The position numbers and the translations under genes were made by a program. Below are positions 32,022 to 41,042 of a stretch of 49,129 nt of DNA, one piece after another. Below the pieces are notes generated by a model. It ran no database searches and had not been told where the DNA came from. It was given only the letters and a program-made list of their open reading frames with translations. Numbering within the stretch: position 1 is the first letter of the stretch; each line of letters opens with the position of its first letter. The DNA lies in the NCBI GenBank assembly GCA_026387775.1, contig JAPLLC010000110.1, positions 1 to 49,129 of the forward strand, written 5' to 3'. The DNA is from Candidatus Methylomirabilota bacterium. GTDB taxonomy: Bacteria; Methylomirabilota; Methylomirabilia; Methylomirabilales; 2-02-FULL-66-22.

Positions 32022-32522
32022 GTGACATTGCAGCGGCTGAGCGATTGGGCCGACCGGGTGGTCCGGGTCCTGCTCGTGCCCATCGGCATCGGATTCATTC
32101 TCATCGTCTTCCTGGGGGTGCTCACCCGCTATGTCTTTCAGGCCCCCATTATCAGTTCGGTGGAGCTGGCCCGGATCGGGTTCAGTTGGGCGGCCTTCCT
32201 GGGGGCGGCGGTCTGCCTCAAGCAGGAGAAGCACACCCGATTCCTCTTCCTGTTGGATCGGCTCGCGGGCCGTGCCCGCGCCGTCGTGCTCTTGGCCATC
32301 GACCTGATCTCGCTGGCCTTCTTCGTGCTGCTCATCCTGAAGGGGCTGCAGATGGTGCAGGCCGTGCGGGAGACCTTCTTCCCCGCGTTGGGCTGGTCGC
32401 AGCTCTGGTTGTATCTCCCCCTGCCGATGGCCGCGGGATTCATGCTGCTACACACGCTGGCCTTCCTGGCCCGGGATGCCCGCGCGCTGAGGCGGGAGGG
32501 CGGAGTAGGGGCGCGGCCATGA
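32022..32522 (+). CDS. dctQ: TRAP transporter small permease (DctQ), system 1
   Basis: A 166-residue four-helix membrane protein. GTG 32022 is preferred since AGGAGG lies 8 nt upstream; longer starts lack a site. TRAP small-subunit features are TRYVFQAPIISSVELARIGF, with the conserved E of the second helix, and SWAAFLGAAVCLKQEKHTRF. It pairs with DctM to import carboxylated substrates using the sodium gradient. It overlaps dctM by 4 nt (ATGA). Confidence 0.87.
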   Translation: MTLQRLSDWADRVVRVLLVPIGIGFILIVFLGVLTRYVFQAPIISSVELARIGFSWAAFLGAAVCLKQEKHTRFLFLLDRLAGRARAVVLLAIDLISLAFFVLLILKGLQMVQAVRETFFPALGWSQLWLYLPLPMAAGFMLLHTLAFLARDARALRREGGVGARP

Positions 32523-33802
32523 TCGGACCCCTCCTCCTCGGCTTCGTCCTCCTCGCGCTGCTCGGCGTGCCCATGGCCGTCGCCATGGGGGTGGCCGTGG
32601 CGGTCACCATGGCGTTCTTCACCCCGTTTCCGGTGCTCGGCGTCATCCAGCGCATGGTGACGGGGATCGACTCCTTCGTGCTGATCTCCATTCCCTTTTT
32701 TATGTTGACCGGTCGTTTGATGAACGCGGGTGGGATCACCAACGACCTGTTCCGCTTCGCGCGCAGTCTGGTGGGCCCCATCCGGGGCGGCCTGGCCCAC
32801 GCCAACGTCATCGCCAACATGATCCTGGCCGGCATGTCGGGCTCGGCGGTGGCGGACGCGGGCGGTATGGGCGTGGTGGTCATCAAGGCCATGCACGAGC
32901 AGGGCTATCGGAAGGAGTTGGCGGCGGCGATCACCGTGGCCGCCTCCACCATCGGACCCATCATCCCGCCCAGCATCCCCATGGTCATCTACGGGGCCAT
33001 GGCCGAGGTGTCGGTGGGGAGGCTGTTTCTGGGAGGCTTCGTCCCGGGGGCCCTGATGGGGTTGGGCCTGATGGCGCTGATTTATCTCTTCAGCTTCCGC
33101 GAGGCCATGCCCAGGGATCGGCTCTATGGGCTGGGAGAGATCTTGGAGGCGTTCCGGTCGGCCTTCCTGTCGCTGCTCACACCCGTCATCCTCATCGGCG
33201 GGATCCTGAGCGGGATCTTCACCCCCACGGAGGCCTCCGCGGTGGCCGCCATCTACGCCTTCGTGCTCTGCTTCTTCATCTACAAGACGGTGACGCTGCG
33301 GGACATCCCGGAAATCATCGTGGACACCTTCGTGACCACGGCGGTGGTGACCTTCATCATCTCGGCGACCTCGGGCCTCTCCTATCTACTGATCGTGGGC
33401 AAGATCGGCAGCATGCTGGTGGAGTCCACCCTGGCGCTGACGCACAACCCCTGGATCGTCCTGTTCATCATCAACATCGCGCTCCTCGTCCTGGGCTGCC
33501 TGATGGAGGCCGGCGTCCTGCTGATCCTGTTGACCCCCATCCTGGTGCCCATGATGAAGAGCCTGGGCGTGGACCTGGTCCACTTCGGGCTGGTGATGGT
33601 CCTCAACCTGATGATCGGCGTGGCCACGCCCCCGGTGGGGATGTGCCTCTTCGTGGTCAGCGGCGCGACCGGCATCAAGCTGGAGCGGCTCATGCGGGAG
33701 GTAATCCCGTGGGTCATCCCGCTCATCGTCGTGCTCTTCTTGATCACGTACTTCCCTAGCCTCGTGCTGACGGTGCCCAACTGGCTCATGCCGGCCAAGT
33801 GA
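32519..33802 (+). CDS. dctM: TRAP transporter large permease (DctM), system 1
   Basis: A 427-residue polytopic protein, normal DctM length. Family signatures include ISIPFFMLTGRLMNAGGIT, ANMILAGMSGSAVADAGGM and TIGPIIPPSIPMVIYGAMA in the first half, and ILIGGILSGIFTPTEASAVA and NLMIGVATPPVGMCLFV in the second. These hairpin and discontinuous-helix motifs hold the Na+ and substrate sites of the elevator transporter. Translation is coupled to dctQ. A 130-nt gap without a visible gene separates it from the binding protein. Confidence 0.92.
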   Translation: MIGPLLLGFVLLALLGVPMAVAMGVAVAVTMAFFTPFPVLGVIQRMVTGIDSFVLISIPFFMLTGRLMNAGGITNDLFRFARSLVGPIRGGLAHANVIANMILAGMSGSAVADAGGMGVVVIKAMHEQGYRKELAAAITVAASTIGPIIPPSIPMVIYGAMAEVSVGRLFLGGFVPGALMGLGLMALIYLFSFREAMPRDRLYGLGEILEAFRSAFLSLLTPVILIGGILSGIFTPTEASAVAAIYAFVLCFFIYKTVTLRDIPEIIVDTFVTTAVVTFIISATSGLSYLLIVGKIGSMLVESTLALTHNPWIVLFIINIALLVLGCLMEAGVLLILLTPILVPMMKSLGVDLVHFGLVMVLNLMIGVATPPVGMCLFVVSGATGIKLERLMREVIPWVIPLIVVLFLITYFPSLVLTVPNWLMPAK

Positions 33803-33932
33803 CGACGAGGTGGCGTGCGACAGGAGGAAGAGGAGGTGGTGATAGGTGGACCTGCGAACCGGGGACGATGAGCGGTTGGTTCATCGGGCATAGAGATCCA
33901 ACACACATGTTCGTCTACAGGAGGGCTTCACG

Positions 33933-34916
33933 ATGATGCGACTTCACAATGGGATGCTGGTCGGGCTCGTTGTTCTGTTTCTGGTCGGGCTGGCGTCGGT
34001 GGCGGCGGCCCAGAGCTATACCATCAAGGTGGGCATCGGGCACCCGCCGGGCCAATCGTTCGTGGTGGCCTCCGAGAAGTTCAAGGAGATGGTGGAGAAG
34101 CGCTCGAACGGGCGCCTGAAGGTCGAGATTTTCCATAGCAGTCAACTCGGCGGCGAGCGCGAGATGCAGGAGATGGTCGCCCTGGGCACGCTGGAGATGA
34201 GCGTGAGCGGGATCGTGGTGATATACGAGCCACTCTTCACGCTGCTGGAGGCGCCGTTCCTGTATCGGGATCGGGACCACATCAAGAAAGTCATGGAGAG
34301 CTCGGTGGTGGCGGACCTCAGCCAGACCCTGCTGAACAAGGGCATCCGCATGGTTGGCTTCTACGAGAACGGATTCCGCCATATCACCAACAGCAAGCGG
34401 GCCATCAATGCGCCGGCTGACCTGAAGGGGCTGAAGATCCGCACCCCGGAGAACCTGGCCCAGATCGAGACCTTCAAGGCGCTGGGCGCGGTCCCCACCC
34501 CCATGGCCTACAGCGAGCTCTACAACGCCCTTTCCCAGGGGGTCGTGGACGGTCAGGAGAACCCGCTGCAGAACATCTGGACGGGGAAGATGTACGAAGT
34601 GCAGAAGCATCTGGCCATCACGGGCCATATCTACAACAGCGCCTACATCCTGGCCAGCAACAAGTTCTGGACGGGGCTTCCCGCGGACCTGCGCAAGGTG
34701 GCCGAGGATGGCATCAAGGAGGCCAGCTACTGGCAACTGGACTACCTGGCCGATCTCGACAAGAAGCTGCTCGAAGACTGCAAGGGGAAGGGGATGCTGG
34801 TGACCACGCCGGACCGGGAGGCATTCCGCAAGGCCACGGCCCCAGCTTACGACGCGTTCTACGCCAAGTTCGGCGACAAGGGGAAGAAGATCATCGAGGC
34901 GATCCGTGGGATGTAG
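33933..34916 (+). CDS. dctP: TRAP transporter solute-binding protein (DctP), system 1
   Basis: A 327-residue periplasmic protein with a Sec signal peptide cleaved near AAAQS. It starts at ATG 33933 or 33936, both behind AGGAGGG. DctP features are NGFRHITNSKRAINAPADLK and LKGLKIRTPEN, with the Arg that normally clamps the ligand carboxylate, and QGVVDGQENPLQNIW. It is one of two binding proteins in the cluster, and clearly divergent from the second, so the two TRAP systems probably take different, related ligands. Confidence 0.9.
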   Translation: MMRLHNGMLVGLVVLFLVGLASVAAAQSYTIKVGIGHPPGQSFVVASEKFKEMVEKRSNGRLKVEIFHSSQLGGEREMQEMVALGTLEMSVSGIVVIYEPLFTLLEAPFLYRDRDHIKKVMESSVVADLSQTLLNKGIRMVGFYENGFRHITNSKRAINAPADLKGLKIRTPENLAQIETFKALGAVPTPMAYSELYNALSQGVVDGQENPLQNIWTGKMYEVQKHLAITGHIYNSAYILASNKFWTGLPADLRKVAEDGIKEASYWQLDYLADLDKKLLEDCKGKGMLVTTPDREAFRKATAPAYDAFYAKFGDKGKKIIEAIRGM

Positions 34917-34931
34917 GACGGAGGAGGCTGC

Positions 34932-35864
34932 ATGGCTCTGCGTGAGGTCGTGGTCGTCGTCCAGAAGGGGGACCATTCGCTGGGCTATTACGATTTCGAG
35001 ACGGGGCGTGAGCTGGACCGGGTCGGGGTCGATCCCTTCCCGCACGAGTTCGCCCTGAGTCCGGACGGCCGCGTGGCGTACCTGGCGGGGTTCGGCGTGG
35101 CGCTGGCCGAGCATCCCGGCGACGGCGGGAGCACCGTGTCCATCGTGGACGTTCCCGGACGCCGGCGGATCGGGACGGTACAATGCGGGGACTACCGGCG
35201 CCCCCACGATGTCGCCCTGGACGGCCGCGGCACACTGTACGTGGTCTGCGAGGGGTCGAGCCGCCTGCTGGTGGTCCGCGACCCGGCCTCGGGCCGGTTC
35301 GATCTGGCGCTGCCCACGCTGGGGCAGGGCTCGCACATGGTCACGGTGCTCCGGGACGGTTCGGTGGCCTTCTCCAGCAACATGGAGTCGGGCACAGTGA
35401 CGGCGCTCTTCCCCGACGCGCCGGACCGCCCGGGGGTGGTGCTCGCGGTGGGGAAGCACGCCGAGGGATCGGTCCTCGATGCCGAGGAACGGCGCCTGTA
35501 TGTCATGAATCGCGAAAGCGCCGAGATCACGATCATCGATGTGCGGCAGTTGCGGGTGCTCCGGTCGGTTTCCACGCCGCCCGGTCCGGTGCGGGTCTGT
35601 CGCGACGCCGAGCGGCTGCTGGTGGCCCTGTACCACGGCTGCGGCCTGTTGATGGTAGATCTGAACGATCCCGCCAAGCAGCAGGTGGTGCCCCTGCCGG
35701 CCAAGGCGATCTCGGTGGGGTACCACGCCCCCAGCCGCACCGCGCTCCTTAGCTGCCACGACCAGCGCGTGTACCTGGTGGATACCGTGGCGGGCGCCGT
35801 CATCCGCTCGATTTCGACCCGGAGCGATCCGGATCCCATGGCCGTGGTGTCCCTGGATATGTGA
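34932..35864 (+). CDS. Cytoplasmic beta-propeller (YVTN/lactonase-like)
   Basis: A 310-residue protein with no signal peptide. It is built of about six or seven repeated blades of the type HEFALSPDGRVAYLAG, HDVALDGRGTLYVVCEG and EGSVLDAEERRLYVMN. The His-containing blades could shape a metal or lactone site, as in 6-phosphogluconolactonase and related propellers, but no specific catalytic set is certain. It starts 15 nt after dctP with GGAGGAGG. Position between two TRAP systems suggests a step on the imported compound, perhaps lactone opening. That is inference. Confidence 0.7.
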   Translation: MALREVVVVVQKGDHSLGYYDFETGRELDRVGVDPFPHEFALSPDGRVAYLAGFGVALAEHPGDGGSTVSIVDVPGRRRIGTVQCGDYRRPHDVALDGRGTLYVVCEGSSRLLVVRDPASGRFDLALPTLGQGSHMVTVLRDGSVAFSSNMESGTVTALFPDAPDRPGVVLAVGKHAEGSVLDAEERRLYVMNRESAEITIIDVRQLRVLRSVSTPPGPVRVCRDAERLLVALYHGCGLLMVDLNDPAKQQVVPLPAKAISVGYHAPSRTALLSCHDQRVYLVDTVAGAVIRSISTRSDPDPMAVVSLDM

Positions 35865-35915
35865 CCCGTGAACTCAGGATATGTTTCCGCAACGATCAAG
35901 GAAGGGGAATCAACC

Positions 35916-36929
35916 ATGAAGTCACGTCGAATCCTCAGGGTAGTGTGTGTGATGTTCGTGGCCGCGTTTCTCCTGTGCCAGCTCGGCTGGTCGGCAGCCG
36001 AGGCGCAGGTGATCCAGATGCGGGTGGCGCTGCACATCGATGAGAAGCACCCGGTGTACTTGGGGGCCAAGGAAATGGCGGCCAAGGTGGAGGAGCGCAC
36101 CAAGGGGCAGGTGAAAATGACGCTCTATCCCAACAATGCCTTGGGGTCGCCGCCGGAGATGGCGGAGCAGGTCGCGCTGGGGACGCTTGACATGTCCCTC
36201 AATACCCAGGGGCAGCTCGAGAACCACGTCAAGGCGTCGGCTACTCCGCAGATCCCGTTTATCTTTGATGATTATGAGCACGCTCACCGGACGATGGATG
36301 GGCCGGCCATGCAGTGGTTCATGCCCCAGTTCGAAAAGGCGGGTCTCATCTATCTCGCCAACTGGGAATGGGGATTCCGGAACCTGACCAACAGCAAGCG
36401 GCCCGTGACGAAGCCCGAGGATCTCAAGGGACTGAAGATCCGGGTGCCCCCGGAATTCCACCTCCAGGCGCTGTTCGAGTCGCTGGGTGCGGTAGTGACG
36501 CAGATCGCCTGGCCGGAGGTCTACATGGCTCTGGCCCAGAACGTGGTGGATGGCCAGGAGAACCCACTGAACGCCATCTATTACGCCAAGTTCTACGAGG
36601 TGCAGAAGCATGTGGCCCTCACCCGGCACGCCTACTCCTGTCTGATCCCGGTGGTGAGCACCAAGACCTGGGCCAAGCTGAACGCGGAGCAGAAGCAGAT
36701 TTTGAGAGAAGAGGCCAAGCGGTCCGGGGATTGGGTCCGCAAGGCACTGAACGATGAAGAGAGCGACCTGATCGGGAAATTCGAGAAGGCGGGCCTCCAG
36801 GTCACCCGGCCGGATCTCAAGCCGTTCCGGGCGGCCATCGGGTCGGCCAACGAGAAGATCTACAAGCGTTACGGCGAGGACAACGTCAAGACCTTCCTGA
36901 AGTTCGTCGAGGACGCCCGGAAGAAGTAA
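35916..36929 (+). CDS. dctP: TRAP transporter solute-binding protein (DctP), system 2
   Basis: A 337-residue protein from ATG 35916 (AAGGGG upstream); a longer in-frame start is rejected because the signal peptide MKSRRILRVVCVMFVAAFLL begins here and ends near EAQV. The ligand region NWEWGFRNLTNSKRPVTKPE, GLKIRVPPEFH and NVVDGQENPLNAIYYAKFY is typical. It precedes its permeases, the reverse of system 1. Ligand class is probably an organic acid. Confidence 0.9.
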   Translation: MKSRRILRVVCVMFVAAFLLCQLGWSAAEAQVIQMRVALHIDEKHPVYLGAKEMAAKVEERTKGQVKMTLYPNNALGSPPEMAEQVALGTLDMSLNTQGQLENHVKASATPQIPFIFDDYEHAHRTMDGPAMQWFMPQFEKAGLIYLANWEWGFRNLTNSKRPVTKPEDLKGLKIRVPPEFHLQALFESLGAVVTQIAWPEVYMALAQNVVDGQENPLNAIYYAKFYEVQKHVALTRHAYSCLIPVVSTKTWAKLNAEQKQILREEAKRSGDWVRKALNDEESDLIGKFEKAGLQVTRPDLKPFRAAIGSANEKIYKRYGEDNVKTFLKFVEDARKK

Positions 36930-36971
36930 GCCGTTGTCAAAGAATAACTTGACAAGTTATTTCGTAACGGC
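36930..36971 (+). promoter_or_regulatory. Nested palindrome between dctP2 and dctM2
   Basis: Inner perfect palindrome AATAACTTGACAAGTTATT (36943-36961) inside outer arms GCCGTT (36930-36935) and AACGGC (36966-36971). It directly follows the dctP stop. As RNA it forms a long hairpin that could protect or partly terminate the upstream message and so raise binding protein over permease. As DNA the inner part could be an operator. Confidence 0.6.
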
Positions 36972-37001
36972 TCCTAACCGGCGAGGACGGAGACTCAACC
37001 C

Positions 37002-38294
37002 ATGATGACGGCCGCCATCTTCGCGGTGCTCTTCCTCTTCATCCTGCTGGGGCTGCCCATCGCCGTCTGCATGGGCTTCACCGCTGTGATCTTCTTCGTG
37101 GTGCTCGGGCAAGCCGACGTTCTGCTCATGCTCCCGGCCCGCATGTACTCGGGCACCACCAGCTTCACGCTGCTCGCGATCCCCTTCTTCATCCTGGCCG
37201 GCAACCTCATGAACACCGGCGGGATGACGCAGCGCCTCGTGCATTTCGCCCAGTGTCTGGTCGGGCATATCCGCGGGGGGCTGGGCCACGTGACCGTCGT
37301 CACCAACATGATCATGGCGGGAATGTCCGGGTCGGCGGTGGCGGATGCGACGGGGACCGGAGTCGTCCTGATCCCCGCCATGGAGAAGGCCGGCTATCCC
37401 CGGGCCTTCTCGGCGGCCCTGGTGGGGGCGGCGTCCACCATCGGCCCCATCATTCCGCCCAGCATTCCCTTCGTGATCTTCGGCAGCATCACCGGCACCT
37501 CGGTCGGCCGGCTGTTCCTGGGGGGATTCCTGCCCGGCGTCCTGATGGGGATCTTCCTGATGATCACGGTGGCCATCCTTTCCAAGCGGCGGGGATATCG
37601 CCGGGAGGAGCGGGCGAGCCGCCGGGAGCTGATGATCTCTGCGCTCCAGGCCACCCCGGCCTGGGGCGCCCCGATCATCATCATCGGGGGAATCCTGGCC
37701 GGCGTCTTCACACCGACAGAGGCCGCCGTGGCGGCCAGCCTCTACGCGCTGATCGTGGGCATGCTGGTTTATGGGGAGATCACGATAGCGGATCTCCCAC
37801 GGATCCTCTGGGAGACGATCCAGAACACGATCCAGGTCATGTTCATCATCGCGGCGGCCGGCATCTTCGGGTTTCTCTTGATCCGGCAGCAGGTTCCCAT
37901 GACGCTCGTCGAGGGGCTGATGAGCTTGACCACGACCCCCTGGGTCGTCCTCCTGGTCATCAACGTCATCCTGTTGATCCTGGGCTGCTTCATGGAGGCG
38001 ATCGCCATCATGCTCCTCACCATCCCCGTCTTCATGCCGCTGATCGCGCGGGTGGGAGTGGACCCGGTCCACTTCGGCGTCCTGCTGACGCTGAACCTGA
38101 TGATCGGCCTGCTCACGCCGCCCGTGGGGATGTGCTTGTACGCAGTGTCGAGCGTCAGCAAGGTCCCCCTGTGGCCGCTGGCGAAGGAGCTGTGGCCCTA
38201 CATCGCGGCCCTGACGGTCTGCCTCGGCCTGGTGACGTATGTTCCCGGCCTGGTCCTCTGGATTCCGAACCTGGTCATGGGGGTGGCGCGATGA
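37002..38294 (+). CDS. dctM: TRAP transporter large permease (DctM), system 2
   Basis: A 430-residue polytopic protein. Signatures are LAIPFFILAGNLMNTGGMTQ, TNMIMAGMSGSAVADATGT, TIGPIIPPSIPFVIFGSITG, IIIGGILAGVFTPTEAAVAA and LTLNLMIGLLTPPVGMCLYA. It lies before its dctQ, an order less common than Q before M. The start overlaps the 4-nt ATGA with dctQ2 at its 3' end. GGAG precedes the ATG pair at 37002. Confidence 0.92.
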   Translation: MMTAAIFAVLFLFILLGLPIAVCMGFTAVIFFVVLGQADVLLMLPARMYSGTTSFTLLAIPFFILAGNLMNTGGMTQRLVHFAQCLVGHIRGGLGHVTVVTNMIMAGMSGSAVADATGTGVVLIPAMEKAGYPRAFSAALVGAASTIGPIIPPSIPFVIFGSITGTSVGRLFLGGFLPGVLMGIFLMITVAILSKRRGYRREERASRRELMISALQATPAWGAPIIIIGGILAGVFTPTEAAVAASLYALIVGMLVYGEITIADLPRILWETIQNTIQVMFIIAAAGIFGFLLIRQQVPMTLVEGLMSLTTTPWVVLLVINVILLILGCFMEAIAIMLLTIPVFMPLIARVGVDPVHFGVLLTLNLMIGLLTPPVGMCLYAVSSVSKVPLWPLAKELWPYIAALTVCLGLVTYVPGLVLWIPNLVMGVAR

Positions 38295-38824
38295 CGCCTT
38301 CCGAGACGACTTCCGGCCGGTGGGCGGCGCTGGACCGCGGCCTGGCGGGTGCCATGCGCACCGCCTGTCTCGCCGCCTTCGTCGTCCTCATCGTGCTGGT
38401 GACCACGCTGATCCTGATCCGCTTCGTGCCGCTGTTTTCCCTGGGCTGGGCGGACGAGATCGTGGAGATGGCCTTCGCCTGGCTGACCTTTCTCGGGGCC
38501 GCGGCCCTGTGGCGGACTCGGTCGCATTTCCGGGTGGACCTGGTCCCGGGCATGCTCGCCGGCACCCGCATGGGGCAGGCGCTGGAGATTCTCCTGAGTC
38601 TCATGGCGCTGGCTTTCTTCCTGGTCTTCACGTACGAGGGGGCGGTGCTCACGCTGCGGACCGCCATGCCGTCCCCCATCCTGGCCTGGCCAAAGGCCCT
38701 CTGGTACATGATCATGCCGATCTCCGGCTTCATCATCATCGGCTACACGATGCGGGATCTCTGGCTGCTCTTCCGTGGGCAAACCGTTCTCGCGGGCGAG
38801 GCGGTCAAGGAGGGGCATTCGTGA
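38291..38824 (+). CDS. dctQ: TRAP transporter small permease (DctQ), system 2
   Basis: A 177-residue protein, four hydrophobic helices. Recognised by FSLGWADEIVEMAFAWLTFL and GAAALWRTRSHFRVDLVPG, with the acidic second helix of DctQ, and by SPILAWPKALWYMIMPISGF. It is coupled by ATGA overlap to dctM2 and completes the P-M-Q system 2. Confidence 0.85.
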   Translation: MTPSETTSGRWAALDRGLAGAMRTACLAAFVVLIVLVTTLILIRFVPLFSLGWADEIVEMAFAWLTFLGAAALWRTRSHFRVDLVPGMLAGTRMGQALEILLSLMALAFFLVFTYEGAVLTLRTAMPSPILAWPKALWYMIMPISGFIIIGYTMRDLWLLFRGQTVLAGEAVKEGHS

Positions 38825-38895
38825 GCCGAGGCCCGGAAGGGTCCGCGCGACCGCGCGGCGCAGGCATCTGCAACCCACAGACAGCGAGGTAATCC

Positions 38896-40104
38896 ATGAG
38901 TCCGCAATCCAAGGAGCCCTGGCGCAGCACCCACTGGCACTGCAGCCCGCACAACTTTGACCCGAGCCTCCAGGTGCCGCTCCACCCCGTGGCCCTGCAC
39001 GACATCACCGTGCGGGACGGGGAGGAGTGCGCCGACGTGGCCTTCACCGTCGACGACAAGGTGCGGATCGCCGAGGCGCTGGCGCTGGTCGGGATCAAGC
39101 GCATGGAGCTGTTCCTCACCGTGCCCGGCTGGCTGGAGGCCGTGCGGGCCATCCTGCGCCGCAAGCTCCCGCTCGACCTCTACGTCACCTGGCACCCCGG
39201 CCGCGTGGAGCGGGTGCTGGAGCTCGGCGTCCGGCACATCATGGTCTGGTACCGCATCGGCGAGGAGCACCAGCGCTACGACCTCCGCCGGTCGCGGAAA
39301 GAGCTGCTCGATCAGGCCGCCGCGCAGATCGCCGCCGCCCGCCAGGCCGGCTGCGTGGCCAACCTCTTCCTCGTGGAGGGCAGCCGGGCGACGCTGGAGC
39401 AGATCCAGGAGGCGGTCCTGGTCGGCAAGCAGGCCGGCGCCTCGGCCGTCACCGTGGTGGACAGCTACGGCGTGGCCCGGCCCGCGGCTGTCGGGTTCCT
39501 CGTCCGTCAGGTGCGGGAGTGGAGCGGCCTGGAGGTGGATGTCCACTGCCACAACGACTTCGGGCTGTCGACGGCCAACGTGCTGGCCGCCTACGAGGCC
39601 GGCGCCACCGGCCTGAACGTGGCGGTGAACGGCCTGGGGTACCGGGCGGGGAACGCAGCCCTGGACGAGGTGGCGCTGGCGCTGGAGGTCCTCTACGGTG
39701 TAGACACGGGGCTCCGCCTGGAGATGCTCCCGTGGCTGGGCAAGCTCGTCGAAGAGATCACGGGGATCCCCCTCGACTACTTCAAGCCGATCACCGGCAA
39801 GGGCGCCTTCAGCGTCGAGCAGTGGAAGACGGCGAGCGCCATGGAGACGGCCGGCGTCCGGCCGTACGCCTTCCCCTTCGAGCCCGAGCTGGTCGGCCGG
39901 ACCCCCCGGGTCGTGGTCGGCAAGTGGAGCGACGTGGGGGCCGTGGCCAAGAAGCTCAGCGACTACGGCCTCACCGCCTCGCCGGAGGATCTGGGCCGCA
40001 TCCTGCCGGAGTGCCAGCGCGCCGGGATCGCGCACCATCGCCCGCTGACTGACGACGAGTTCCTGGCCGTCGCCAGGGCGCACGGGGCCGTGCCGGCGGA
40101 GTAA
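38896..40104 (+). CDS. DRE-TIM metallolyase/synthase family enzyme (HMG-CoA lyase or 2-isopropylmalate synthase-like)
   Basis: A 402-residue TIM-barrel enzyme. Metal- and acid-binding motifs are seen: LHDITVRDGEECADVAFT with Arg40-Asp41 (DRE motif variant) and VDVHCHNDFGLSTANVLAAY with His217/His219/Asn220. NGLGYRAGNAALDEVA is the G-x-G-x-x-G-N-A-x-x-E loop of the family. Members condense or cleave acyl-CoA and keto acids. The substrate is not predictable; the sequence has neither the LeuA regulatory domain nor an obvious citramalate signature. GAGGT precedes the ATG. Context suggests a carbon-carbon bond step for the imported acid. Confidence 0.82.
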   Translation: MSPQSKEPWRSTHWHCSPHNFDPSLQVPLHPVALHDITVRDGEECADVAFTVDDKVRIAEALALVGIKRMELFLTVPGWLEAVRAILRRKLPLDLYVTWHPGRVERVLELGVRHIMVWYRIGEEHQRYDLRRSRKELLDQAAAQIAAARQAGCVANLFLVEGSRATLEQIQEAVLVGKQAGASAVTVVDSYGVARPAAVGFLVRQVREWSGLEVDVHCHNDFGLSTANVLAAYEAGATGLNVAVNGLGYRAGNAALDEVALALEVLYGVDTGLRLEMLPWLGKLVEEITGIPLDYFKPITGKGAFSVEQWKTASAMETAGVRPYAFPFEPELVGRTPRVVVGKWSDVGAVAKKLSDYGLTASPEDLGRILPECQRAGIAHHRPLTDDEFLAVARAHGAVPAE

Positions 40105-40229
40105 CAGGCTGCTCAAAAAGGCCCATCTGCTGCGTTGGCCCGCTTGGGCGCTCGTTGCGGCGTACCGGTAGTACGCCTCACTCGGCCCTGCGCGTGCCGC
40201 CTTGCATCTGGACCTTTTTGAGCAGCCTG
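40105..40229 (+). repeat. 125-bp palindromic repeat, copy B
   Basis: Exactly as long as copy A (28092-28216) and in opposite orientation. Ends are CAGGCTGCTCAAAAAGG and CCTTTTTGAGCAGCCTG. It immediately follows the TAA of the DRE-TIM gene. Similarity to the copy A flank continues to about 40258. It fills the 184-nt gap before the SDR gene. Confidence 0.85.
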
Positions 40230-40288
40230 CGCGAAAGCGGGATTTCCAGCAGCCTGCCGAAGGGTGGAATCTACAACGGAGGACGGTC

Positions 40289-41038
40289 ATGGAGTTGAAA
40301 GATACGGTTGCCATCGTCACCGGCTGCACCGGCGGACTCGGACAGCGAATCTGCCGGGCCTTCGCCGAGAACGGCGTGCAGATCGCCGGGATCTACCAGC
40401 ACTCTCGGGAGCAGGCGGAGGCTCTCGCCAAGGAATGGTCGGTGCTGGGGCCGCGCTGTGTCGCCATCCAGGCCGACGTGACGCTGCCCGAGGCGATCCA
40501 GGCCATGGTGGATCAGGTGATGGCGGCGTTCGGCCGGGTGGACATCCTGGTCAACAACGCCGCCTTCAATCAGACGGTGCCGTTCAAGGACCTGGACGGG
40601 CTGACGCTGGAGCTCTGGAACAAGATCCTGCTCGCCAACCTGACCTCGCCGCTCTTGTGCGTCAAGGCGGTGGCGGCGATCATGCGAAAGCAGGGGCGCG
40701 GCCGGATCGTGAACATCGGGTCCATCGCCGGCCTGGCTCCCTTGGGGAGCAGCATAGCCTACGCCGTCTCCAAGGCGGGCGTCATCCATCTGACCCGCTG
40801 CCTGGCGGTCGCCTTGGGGCCCGAGGTGGCCGTGAACGCGGTCGCTCCCGGCACGATGATGGGGACGCGAATGACCGCGAAGCTGGCCCCGGACCTGGTG
40901 GAGCGGACCACCAAGGCCGCCGCCCTGCAGAAGCCGGTGGAGCGGGACGACGTGGCCCGGCAGATCGTGGAGTTCTGTCGGAGCGACAGCACCACCGGCC
41001 AGGTGCTGGTCCTGGACTCCGGCGTGGTGTACCATTGA
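40289..41038 (+). CDS. Short-chain dehydrogenase/reductase
   Basis: A 249-residue classical SDR from ATG 40289 (GGAGG upstream); a longer in-frame start runs into the repeat and is rejected. Cofactor motif TGCTGGLG (11-18), NNAAF (89-93) and catalytic Ser145, Tyr158 and Lys162 (YAVSK) are all present. Length and the GRIVNIGSIAG strand resemble FabG-type 3-oxoacyl reductases. Substrate is probably a hydroxy or keto intermediate of the cluster's pathway. It starts after the 125-bp repeat and ends 4 nt before the C45 gene. Confidence 0.9.
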   Translation: MELKDTVAIVTGCTGGLGQRICRAFAENGVQIAGIYQHSREQAEALAKEWSVLGPRCVAIQADVTLPEAIQAMVDQVMAAFGRVDILVNNAAFNQTVPFKDLDGLTLELWNKILLANLTSPLLCVKAVAAIMRKQGRGRIVNIGSIAGLAPLGSSIAYAVSKAGVIHLTRCLAVALGPEVAVNAVAPGTMMGTRMTAKLAPDLVERTTKAAALQKPVERDDVARQIVEFCRSDSTTGQVLVLDSGVVYH

Positions 41039-41042
41039 CAGG

